Below, piece after piece: positions 53,722 to 61,359 of a stretch of 64,000 nt of DNA; position 1 is the first letter of the stretch, and each line of letters begins with the position of its first letter. The stretch is from contig JAFAWQ010000003.1 in NCBI GenBank assembly GCA_019241645.1, positions 62,001 through 126,000 on the forward strand, read 5' to 3'. Made by a program: the position numbers and the translations under genes. The notes beneath the pieces are model-generated. The model was not told the origin of the DNA. It saw nothing but the letters and a program-made list of their open reading frames with translations, and searched no databases. The DNA comes from Alphaproteobacteria bacterium. Its GTDB lineage: Bacteria > Pseudomonadota > Alphaproteobacteria > Micropepsales > Micropepsaceae.

Positions 53722-55211
53722 CTATACATGAAAAGACAGCATCATCGATCGCCGACCTGCTGCCGCCGCAAATTGCCACCGCCAAGAAGGTTTTTAGAAA
53801 AGCCACGCCCGCGATGAAAAAGCGGACCCACGAATGGATTAAGAACTACAATCCACATCCTGATTGTTTTGAGATCAGCCAGCGTGGGGAGCTCGAAAAA
53901 CTAGGGCCGATGGATTTTCCAGAGCAGTACTACACACGACTAGTGGTGGAGAATAGAGCATCGAAGAAGCGCCCCTTTGCCGAAGACGGCAATGATGCTG
54001 TCGATACAAAACATGACGGCCTGGCGTGGCAGTCATATCGCGAAGAACTGCGACGACGAGTAGAGCTGGTCCTGCTTTCTATCGGCAAACCACTTATTGG
54101 CTTTTCGGGAGCGATGGCCGATTTGCCACCATTCTCTATCGTTTGTCCCAGCGTCGGCATTTTCGCAGATAAACCGAGACATCGTCCGGCCGTCATGCAC
54201 AACCGATTCATCATCGAATGTCTGCTCAGGGAGTTGCGACCGGAGCGTAGGCAAGCATCACAGGCGCGGCTGGTTCGGGAGGCGTACGAAAAAGCCGATC
54301 GAGATCAAATCGGCCAAAAAATGTTGCGGGAAGAGCTTCTTAGACGAGTTGTCCAATCGCGTGAGGACGCGAATCGAAAGGTTACAGAGGTTCGCGCGCT
54401 GTTCGACACAACGTTGGAAAAGCAGCGCATCTCAAACAGAAGCCTGGCGAAACTCATTGGCTCAGATCCGGAAACAGTAAAGTGGATTTTGGAGCATTAC
54501 GATGACTGGTGCGGACCGAGGGCGCTTTTGGGCGAGCATTACAAGGATAGTTTGGCACAGGTCCATTCGACAGAGATAGAAGCGGCGATTAATGAGGTTT
54601 GCGCCGGCTACGCGATGCTCCATCTTCGCCTCTTCAAAATTTCACGCCATACATCGGCTGAAAACAAGGAACTGGAAGAAAAACCCCTCGTCCATGCTGC
54701 CATACGACGAATGAAGGCGAACGGCCAAGAAAATCCTACACACAAGGAACGTAGGACGTTTGAAAATGAGGTTCGAAGAGTCTTCGACTTCAGCCGAGAG
54801 TGTTTCCGCGCTTTGCCAGAATATCTAAAAGCTAGAGCAGAGGAAATTACGGATTTGTCCGGTTCGCTCACCGAAAAGCGGCTAAATTCAACGCGGTTGC
54901 CCAAAAACAACAAGATGTCGTCGCGCCATCTTTCCTTCTATTCGGAGAGCGGGTCACAACAGCAACCGAAAAGTATCGCGACCTTCAATGATGGCACCGA
55001 ACTGAAATTTAATTCTAGTGGCGACGCATTACTTCTGGTCCCTAGTCCTCCAGAACCGGAATTAGACGACAAGTCGCGGCAACGCCAAGAAGCTGAGAGT
55101 CGGAAATGCCAGATGTACTATGCGGAGTGTGCCGAGCAAGAACGTCAGAGGCAAATAAGGGCGTTGGAGGAAATCAGGCTGAGAAAATCCGGATGTCCGG
55201 TAGCTGCTTAG
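53718..55211 (+). CDS. unknown protein coupled to the integrase
   Basis: The 497-residue product starts MTIHEKTASSIADLLPPQIA and does not resemble a family I know. It is rich in charged helices, with a possible helix-turn-helix at ISNRSLAKLIGSDPETVKWIL and a heptad-like tail (SRQRQEAESRKCQMYYAEC). There is no signal peptide or membrane helix. GC is clearly below the host genes. The four-base overlap with int suggests a role in integration, excision or establishment of the element, or cargo expressed with it. Confidence 0.6.
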   Translation: MTIHEKTASSIADLLPPQIATAKKVFRKATPAMKKRTHEWIKNYNPHPDCFEISQRGELEKLGPMDFPEQYYTRLVVENRASKKRPFAEDGNDAVDTKHDGLAWQSYREELRRRVELVLLSIGKPLIGFSGAMADLPPFSIVCPSVGIFADKPRHRPAVMHNRFIIECLLRELRPERRQASQARLVREAYEKADRDQIGQKMLREELLRRVVQSREDANRKVTEVRALFDTTLEKQRISNRSLAKLIGSDPETVKWILEHYDDWCGPRALLGEHYKDSLAQVHSTEIEAAINEVCAGYAMLHLRLFKISRHTSAENKELEEKPLVHAAIRRMKANGQENPTHKERRTFENEVRRVFDFSRECFRALPEYLKARAEEITDLSGSLTEKRLNSTRLPKNNKMSSRHLSFYSESGSQQQPKSIATFNDGTELKFNSSGDALLLVPSPPEPELDDKSRQRQEAESRKCQMYYAECAEQERQRQIRALEEIRLRKSGCPVAA

Positions 55212-55434
55212 GGCTCGGTACAAGTGCTAACATGATGTTCCTGAACAACGTCGGTTTCTTGGCATCCGGTTATGGCTCTTGCGGGAACCGTGAGCATCAC
55301 CACAGCGGGGCATGGACTTCCCCCCAATGCCTGGCGCGTCCAAATCCTGCCAAAGGAACATGAACACCCGCGGAATTCCGTTGCACGGATCGGAAATGCA
55401 ATTCCCCTACACACCCCACGTCGCGTTGGCGCGC

Positions 55435-55635
55435 TCATCGAGTGCGCCGCTTGCTCTTGAGCTTCGACGCAGCCGCATTGAGCTTGTTCCGGTTGCTGCC
55501 GATCCGCTCGATTAGGCCGCGGGCTTGGCCTGATGAGAGATTGTGTTTCAGCGCGAAGTAACGAACCTCGTAGCCTTCATTGCCCGCCACGGTAGCACGA
55601 TCACGAGCACCACGCTTCTTTTTGTTATCCGCCAT
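55435..55635 (-). CDS. DUF3606 domain protein
   Basis: The 66-residue basic protein starts MADNKKKRGARDRATVAGNEGYEVRYFA and continues with KHNLSSGQARGLIERIGSNR and a Lys/Arg tail. This is the DUF3606 pattern, a small helical domain of unknown role common in Alphaproteobacteria. The start at 55635 is the only ATG giving the conserved N-terminus. It is isolated, with 223 bases of no recognised content on its left. Confidence 0.75.
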   Translation of the reverse strand: MADNKKKRGARDRATVAGNEGYEVRYFALKHNLSSGQARGLIERIGSNRNKLNAAASKLKSKRRTR

Positions 55636-55856
55636 TTTCGGTTTCCGCCCGTTGAAAATCGTTACCCAAAAGCGAATAGCCCATTCCGGGGTTGCCACAA
55701 CGAGCCCTCCACGATCATTCACATTCTGGCTAAGTTCAAGCCGCTGCCGACCGGGCACTGGCGCCTTTCCGGCGCGAAGTGGAAGCCGAGCATGACGGCC
55801 GCGAGCCGGAATGCGAGGACGGGTGCACAGGTAGATTGAAAGACCACCCCACCAAC

Positions 55857-55908
55857 GGGGGGGGCGCAGCAGCGCGCATGATGATTCTTGCGAGCGCCCC
55901 CCTTTTTT
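55857..55908 (+). terminator. intrinsic terminator
   Basis: GGGGGGCGC at 55859-55867 pairs perfectly with GCGCCCCCC at 55894-55902, followed by six T at 55903-55908. It faces rightward. No plus-strand gene ends just before it, so it may insulate the gene at 55949 from transcription coming from int. The remaining 313-base gap holds no gene I can support. Confidence 0.7.
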
Positions 55909-55948
55909 GTTCAAGATCACTCACCACTAAATTTCCAAGGGGGATACA

Positions 55949-56359
55949 ATGAGAATTGCTTTCGTCATCGCCGCTGCGATGCTGTCATCGACAACTTGCT
56001 TTGCTCAAAGCGCTGGAACTCTGGAATGCTACAATGGCAAGGGGGGCTCTCATCCGCAATTTGCTCTACATGCTGTTAGGCCGGGTGTCGCAGAGTCGGA
56101 TCCAATCCAATTCAATATCAATCGGGATCCAGAAAACGGGACGATTATCTACGTCGCTGCCGGAAACAATGGCGTGTGCAGACTTGTGCATGGCACGAAC
56201 GCCACTTCTATGGCGTCGCGTTTTCAAGCTGGGAGTTTAAGCCCACCCGATATGCCAAGCCACATCACAGTCCAGTCAACTGCTGCATCCGAGATGCAAG
56301 TTATCAGTCGGGATGGAACTATGGGTAACGTCGCCATCATTTTCACGGTAAGGAACTGA
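55949..56359 (+). CDS. small secreted protein, unknown
   Basis: The 136-residue product has a signal peptide (MRIAFVIAAAMLSSTTCFAQ, cleavage near residue 19-20) and a compact beta-rich mature part (GTLECYNGKGGSHPQFALHAV, GNVAIIFTVRN). Two Cys in the mature part could form a disulfide. AAGGGGGATAC precedes the ATG. I do not recognise the family. It ends in a hairpin similar to that behind the next gene. Confidence 0.6.
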   Translation: MRIAFVIAAAMLSSTTCFAQSAGTLECYNGKGGSHPQFALHAVRPGVAESDPIQFNINRDPENGTIIYVAAGNNGVCRLVHGTNATSMASRFQAGSLSPPDMPSHITVQSTAASEMQVISRDGTMGNVAIIFTVRN

Positions 56360-56371
56360 GCTTCATTTGCT

Positions 56372-56406
56372 GAGAGGCCCGGCCGCCGGCGACGGCGGGG
56401 CCTCTC
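56372..56406 (+). terminator. GC hairpin behind the 55949 gene
   Basis: GAGAGGCCC (56372-56380) pairs with GGGCCTCTC (56398-56406), with an inner GCCG/CGGC stem. No T-run follows, so it may be a weak terminator or an mRNA-stabilising stem. It shares GAGAGGCCCG and GGCGACGGCGGG with the hairpin at 58257. Confidence 0.5.
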
Positions 56407-56621
56407 CTCATTGATGCAGGAAGCCCTTCGGCACCGGACAATTCGGACTTCACTGTCGCAACGTACGAGGACGGCGCACATTTTCGCATTGAAGGCGGGA
56501 AATGGGTTGTGCGCACAGGCAACGGAAAAATCGAAAGCGAACAGGGCCTTTTGCCGTAGCTATTGATCTTTCTAAAAATCGACTGCGTAATCATCAGACA
56601 ACTTGAGGGGGGAAAGCAGAC

Positions 56622-58223
56622 ATGAAGAGGGCCTTACTTTGTTTAGCCGTCTCAGCGATCGCGTTTATGGGAATCCGGTTAGCAGCGAAAGCTGATATCG
56701 ATCTGGACTTGCCGCCAGTGCCCGTGGCCGACGACCACCATATTCACCAAATGCCCGATCCTTGTGGAGGATCGAGCCCGCAATGCGTTCACAATTGGGG
56801 TAGGGTGCTAGACATCTTCTTCGCGCAGAAAGTCTGCCGACAATCGGTCGGAGGAGACATTGTCGTGGACGTTGGTCCGCTCGACGGCGACGCTCGGTGC
56901 GCGGTCTTGGATTACATAGACTCCACTGCTGTGGGCTACAATGATCCTGTGGATTACAATAACCTACCGTATCATAAAGCAGACCGGCACGGGAATATTT
57001 TTGATGATCTGCTGTTTCACGACGCCAACGGTGATCCCATTGATGTCATGTTTCAATGCGGCCACCCGTGCCAAGCCCCCGACCCTCTCCATAACCATTA
57101 TTGGGACCTGGGCCACGGCTTGAAATTCGTATACAACTGGACGCCCGCCGGCACGCTTCCGGGAACGGTAGCCGCTGTATACAACGATGATGGCGGCGGT
57201 CCCAACGTGCGCGTCACTCATGATTGCGCAAATGGAAGCAACACCGGGACGATTACGCTGGCGGCACTAAAAAACACCAGGGTGCAACTCGACAGTCGAG
57301 TCGTTGACGGGTTGGCGGACGGGACGGTGGATGACAACCCTGGTATACAAGGCGAAGAAAAAGCCTTCGAAGATATCAGAGATCAATGGTGTCCTGATAA
57401 CGTGGACTGGTACCGCAGGCACCCCGACGCTTGGCACTTCATATGGGCACGATGGCCCATGAAAATCGGAGGGGAAAACCAAATCGATCGCTATAACAGC
57501 AACTGGATTCTGACCTTGGTCCATACGGAGTCTACCAGTGACGATTGTCACCTTGAACAGGAGTACTACATCCGAGAGTTGGGCAAGGTACGACACGAAT
57601 CCCTCAACAAAGATCAATGCCCGAGCGGCGGTAAATATCGAAAGAAAAAACAAATTAAGTTCGCGAAGCATCCCGAGGATGATCCTTGGATCAATTGCGG
57701 ATTGGAAGGCGAAAATCCCATGTTCATCCCCTTTGATCTTACGGGGTGGCACAGGGAGACCTGCAGCCTTTACACGAGCAGCGTGGCACACGATGCAACA
57801 AATGGATTGGCGGAGGGAGACGCAGCTAGCTACATCCTGCACCGGAGCAATTTAACCTCTGCCTTGTATAACTACCAGGCGTACGACGAGAATTTCACGA
57901 TCACAGCACTCACGGAAAATGGCGTGACGATTGGAGCACCCCATTGCGTCTACCCTGGCCACACCTACAACCTGGTTGGAACCTTCTCCGGTAACCCATG
58001 GTTCGGGAAAAACGTCATGATCATTTTTGGGGCGAGCGGAGGCATCCCCGACCTAGTGATCAATGCCTCTGGGGGCACACTCCACACCATAACTTTTCCC
58101 ATCAACGATCCGCACACCGAATGGGAGAATCACCCAAAGGAAGTTCACGTCTACGATGGGGTGAGCACTTCGTCTCAGGGGGGTGGTGGCGAATTCACAA
58201 TAAGGGCCAATTGCCCGAACTGA
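56622..58223 (+). CDS. large secreted protein, unknown
   Basis: The 533-residue product has a signal peptide (cleavage near AKA, residue 24) and at least ten Cys, suggesting several disulfides. It contains many aromatic and acidic residues, with DIVVDVGPLDGDARCAVLDYI and a C-terminal beta-sandwich-like region (AYDENFTITALTENG to EVHVYDGVSTSSQ). An exoenzyme or surface protein is possible, but no catalytic motif is recognised. GAGGGGGGAAAG is a strong ribosome binding site. GC is lower than the host core. Confidence 0.6.
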   Translation: MKRALLCLAVSAIAFMGIRLAAKADIDLDLPPVPVADDHHIHQMPDPCGGSSPQCVHNWGRVLDIFFAQKVCRQSVGGDIVVDVGPLDGDARCAVLDYIDSTAVGYNDPVDYNNLPYHKADRHGNIFDDLLFHDANGDPIDVMFQCGHPCQAPDPLHNHYWDLGHGLKFVYNWTPAGTLPGTVAAVYNDDGGGPNVRVTHDCANGSNTGTITLAALKNTRVQLDSRVVDGLADGTVDDNPGIQGEEKAFEDIRDQWCPDNVDWYRRHPDAWHFIWARWPMKIGGENQIDRYNSNWILTLVHTESTSDDCHLEQEYYIRELGKVRHESLNKDQCPSGGKYRKKKQIKFAKHPEDDPWINCGLEGENPMFIPFDLTGWHRETCSLYTSSVAHDATNGLAEGDAASYILHRSNLTSALYNYQAYDENFTITALTENGVTIGAPHCVYPGHTYNLVGTFSGNPWFGKNVMIIFGASGGIPDLVINASGGTLHTITFPINDPHTEWENHPKEVHVYDGVSTSSQGGGGEFTIRANCPN

Positions 58224-58256
58224 CTCTCGCAAGAGAGCAAAACGGTTCATTCGAGA

Positions 58257-58290
58257 GAGGCCCGCTGGCGACGGCGGGCCTCCTATTTTA
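58257..58290 (+). terminator. intrinsic terminator behind the 56622 gene
   Basis: GAGGCCCGC (58257-58265) pairs perfectly with GCGGGCCTC (58274-58282) and is followed by CTATTTTA. It lies 34 bases after the stop. Confidence 0.75.
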
Positions 58291-58748
58291 CTGCCGCAAT
58301 AAATGCACCACTTAGAGGGGTAATGGTCCTGGGTATATCGCTTGCAGGACGACTGCCGATCTGTCCGGGCTTGCCGCATAGGTAACGACGTGGAGCCGCT
58401 TCTAGCGCCCCGCTATCGCTTGGCTTGCGCTTTCTTATAACCCCTTGCGCCATGACGAAGCATGATGTGGCGGTCCGGTATGCTTTCGAGCGCCGCCTCC
58501 TCGCCGATCATACCGATATTGCCTGACAAGAGGCGGGCCGGACTCGCTGCTTCCCCAAGGGACGAGTGTCCTCAGCGCATCCGACCCTAACCGAGTAACC
58601 ACCGGGCCTCAGGCTTCATTCACCTAGCGCTCTATTTTCCGGCAACACAATGGCGCGGAAATGTCCCAAAGCACTTTCATGCTCTGCTTCGTCACCCGGC
58701 CCGTGCGGTGAAGGTGATGGATGTTGGAACTGGCACGAGGCACGGTCG
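58291..58748. other. gap without recognised gene
   Basis: This 458-base stretch between the secreted-protein terminator and the lectin gene has only short, low-quality open frames. I see no RNA gene or strong repeat in it. Confidence 0.4.
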
Positions 58749-59087
58749 CTATTTTCCAGCGGTTCCGCTGTTCCACACCGCTTTCCGCTGATCGGCTGTA
58801 TAGATCACGAGATTGCCGTCATCTTGAGCCGCCAGGTAGGCATTTGAATGCCCAGTAGTGCCGCTAGACCAGATGCACTCTCCGCGCGAATCATAGATCG
58901 TGAGATTGCCGTCGGCCTGCATGGCGAGGCGATCGCCCCGCGTGCCGCTCTCCCAGACCACGCCGTTGTTTCGAATATTCCAAAGCTGCAGGTTGCCCAC
59001 AGGATCAAACCACAGCCGATAATACACCCCGACGTGCCACGAGGTGTCGCGGCCGAACTCTATCGCCTGAAATAGCACTTTGCCCAT
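58749..59087 (-). CDS. bulb-type mannose-binding lectin domain protein
   Basis: The 112-residue product from ATG 59087 has two B-lectin motifs, MQADGNLTIY and AQDDGNLVIY, each fitting Q-x-D-x-N-x-V/I-x-Y, plus the typical VVWESGTRG and CIWSSGTTG turns. Such domains bind mannose-type glycans. GGGGCGGGGG lies before this start. The frame is open to 59411 with ATGs at 59192 and 59237, so a longer N-terminus is possible. It sits inside the integrated element. Confidence 0.75.
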   Translation of the reverse strand: MGKVLFQAIEFGRDTSWHVGVYYRLWFDPVGNLQLWNIRNNGVVWESGTRGDRLAMQADGNLTIYDSRGECIWSSGTTGHSNAYLAAQDDGNLVIYTADQRKAVWNSGTAGK

Positions 59088-59592
59088 GCACGCCCCCGCC
59101 CCGAAGGCGGCGGCACTCTGCCTGTGAACCCGGGCTAGAGCAAGGCGCCCCGCCCGACCAGGAGGCAAGCCGCTTACTGTGGATAAGTCCATACTTTCAG
59201 CCGACTCGCAAGCGCTTTGGCTGGCGCTGATATTCATGGCGTCATAAGGGCGAGCGGCATGCGCCTGCTTGGCGGTGCAATGGAACGGCTTGGCCCTTCC
59301 CCCAAAATATGTCGGGCCGTTCCATTTAAGTCGTTGCGCGCGCCGAAATAACTCAGGCGAAGCTCTGGCCCATGCAAAACTCTCGCATGGCCGCGATAAG
59401 TCACCACCCACGACCCTAGACGCCGCTTCGAGGTAAACCCCGCGCTACGAGTCGTTTTACCGTTTCGTCTGAAATGCCGTTGGGCGCCTTGCCACGAGGC
59501 CACCGGGACAGCCAAGCCGGGTCGAGGCTCGGAAAACTGTAGACGCACTCTTGTAAGGAGCGATAACCGGGCTGACGTGCCGCGCCAGTTTT
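59088..59592. other. gap without recognised gene
   Basis: This 505-base stretch may include an N-terminal extension of the lectin gene up to 59237 or 59411. Beyond that I find no coding sequence, RNA gene or clear repeat. Confidence 0.35.
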
Positions 59593-61152
59593 TTAAGCCA
59601 CTGCACCAAGTCGCTGGTCAAGCCGCTCCCCCGGTATAATGATCGTAGCTGTTGTTCCTTCACCGGACGCGCTGACCAATTCCAAACATCCGCCGTGTGC
59701 CTCCACCAGTTGGCGGGAAATAGCGAGTCCTAGGCCTGCTCCCTCGTACTTCCGGGACATTGTGTTATCCACTTGGGTAAAACGCTCAAAGACCCGTGCA
59801 ATATCTGAAGGGGCTATGCCAATCCCAGTATCGCGCACTGATACGGCCAAGTCTGGACCTCGTAGGTCGGCCATCACCGTTATTTGCCCACCCGCAGTGG
59901 TAAATTTGATCGCGTTGGAGAGGAGATTGATTAGTACCTGTCTCAAGCGGCGGTGATCCGCGCGGATTGATGGTAGGTCAGGGGCGACGTTCTGATCAAT
60001 GCTCAGGTTTGCCTTTTCGATATGCCCGCGAACCATACGGATTGTTTCTGCGATAACCGTTGATATTTCAAAGGTGTCTTCGTGCAAGCCCGCCCCGTCA
60101 GCATCAAGCCGCGACAGGTCGAGTATATCATTGATTAGCTGCAGCAGATGCGAGCCGCTCGCGCGAATATCGTTCGCATAATCAACGTAGTTTTTGTTTC
60201 CCAGCGGGCCGAAAGTCTGCTGCGCCATTATTTCGGCAAAACCAATGATGGCATTCAGCGGAGTGCGCAACTCATGGCTCATTGTTGCGAGGAATTGCGC
60301 TTTCGTCTGATTGGCAAGCGCCGCGGCCGCCAATGCAGACCGAAGGTGTCCGGATGTTCGCTCGACTTCGCTGTTGGCAGTTTCCAGCTCCGCAATATAG
60401 GCGCGGAGACGTTCAGCTTCTCGCGCATCCCGTTTAGCAAGGTGTGAGTCGAGACGGGCCCCGATGAAGCCAACCGCCACGATCAGTATCGCCACCGCGG
60501 CGACCGCGACGATAACAGAGGCTGGGTCGAGAACAGCCCCATGGAAGGCGATGGTTGGGTCCGGAATGAGTGTTAGCGCGGTCATGCCTGTGAAGTGCAT
60601 CCCACAGATGCCCAGGGTCAGCAGCAGCGCCGCCAGTGCGTGGCCCGCCACTTTACCGAATGAGACAAGCGCGTGTCCCGCAAGTGCTGCAAAGACAATA
60701 CCCGTGATGACGGAGGCCACCACGTACTGACTGCTCCAGATCTGGTGGAAGGGTCCCTGAAGCGCAGCCATCCCGGTATAGTGCATCGCTCCGATCGCTG
60801 CACCTGAAATCCCGGTTCCAAGGGCGGCCATTCCGGTTCGCAAGGCAATAAAGAAGCCGGCAGCCGAGACTACTATAGCCATGACGATGGATACTGTCGT
60901 GAGGGACACGTCATAGCCGACAGGCAGACCAGGCTTATAAGCCAGCATTGCCACGAAATGGGTTGACCAGATTCCCGCGCCAAAAACCGTCGCTGCACTG
61001 ATTACCCAAAGCGTACGAATGCTACCCTCGCTCAACCGGCCCCGCGAAAGCATGTTCATCGCCGTCCAGCAAGCGAAGAGACAGAGAACGCCCGCAAGAA
61101 AAACAAATCGCAGGTCGTGTTCGCCCGCGATGCACCCCAGCACCCTTAGCAT
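59593..61152 (-). CDS. MHYT-domain sensor histidine kinase
   Basis: The 519-residue protein has seven predicted membrane helices at the N-terminus with three MHYT-type motifs: WSTHFVAML (about 62), GAMHYTGMAAL (about 121) and CGMHFTGMTAL (about 186). A coiled region (RLRAYIAELETANSEVERT) leads to HisKA with the phospho-His in ATMSHELRTPLN (about 291), then an HATPase with NLLSNAIKF, VRDTGIGI and GAGLGLAISR. MHYT domains are proposed to sense O2, CO or NO through copper. No response regulator gene adjoins it. Confidence 0.9.
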   Translation of the reverse strand: MLRVLGCIAGEHDLRFVFLAGVLCLFACWTAMNMLSRGRLSEGSIRTLWVISAATVFGAGIWSTHFVAMLAYKPGLPVGYDVSLTTVSIVMAIVVSAAGFFIALRTGMAALGTGISGAAIGAMHYTGMAALQGPFHQIWSSQYVVASVITGIVFAALAGHALVSFGKVAGHALAALLLTLGICGMHFTGMTALTLIPDPTIAFHGAVLDPASVIVAVAAVAILIVAVGFIGARLDSHLAKRDAREAERLRAYIAELETANSEVERTSGHLRSALAAAALANQTKAQFLATMSHELRTPLNAIIGFAEIMAQQTFGPLGNKNYVDYANDIRASGSHLLQLINDILDLSRLDADGAGLHEDTFEISTVIAETIRMVRGHIEKANLSIDQNVAPDLPSIRADHRRLRQVLINLLSNAIKFTTAGGQITVMADLRGPDLAVSVRDTGIGIAPSDIARVFERFTQVDNTMSRKYEGAGLGLAISRQLVEAHGGCLELVSASGEGTTATIIIPGERLDQRLGAVA

Positions 61153-61359
61153 CTGGCGAGTGTGTCAACAGTCGGTAAAAAAGGACTAAAGCAAAGAGTC
61201 CAACGGCCAGTTCGGTAGGCTACAGCGACCGCTTTCGCCAACTAGCGCGCGCCGCTCCCCGTGCCCTATCTTCTTGATCATGTTGGCCTTCCTGATACCG
61301 CCGTTCGTGTGGGACATCTGGAGGCCTGAGAGTTGCCTTGTGCTGAGCCGCGCGGCAAA

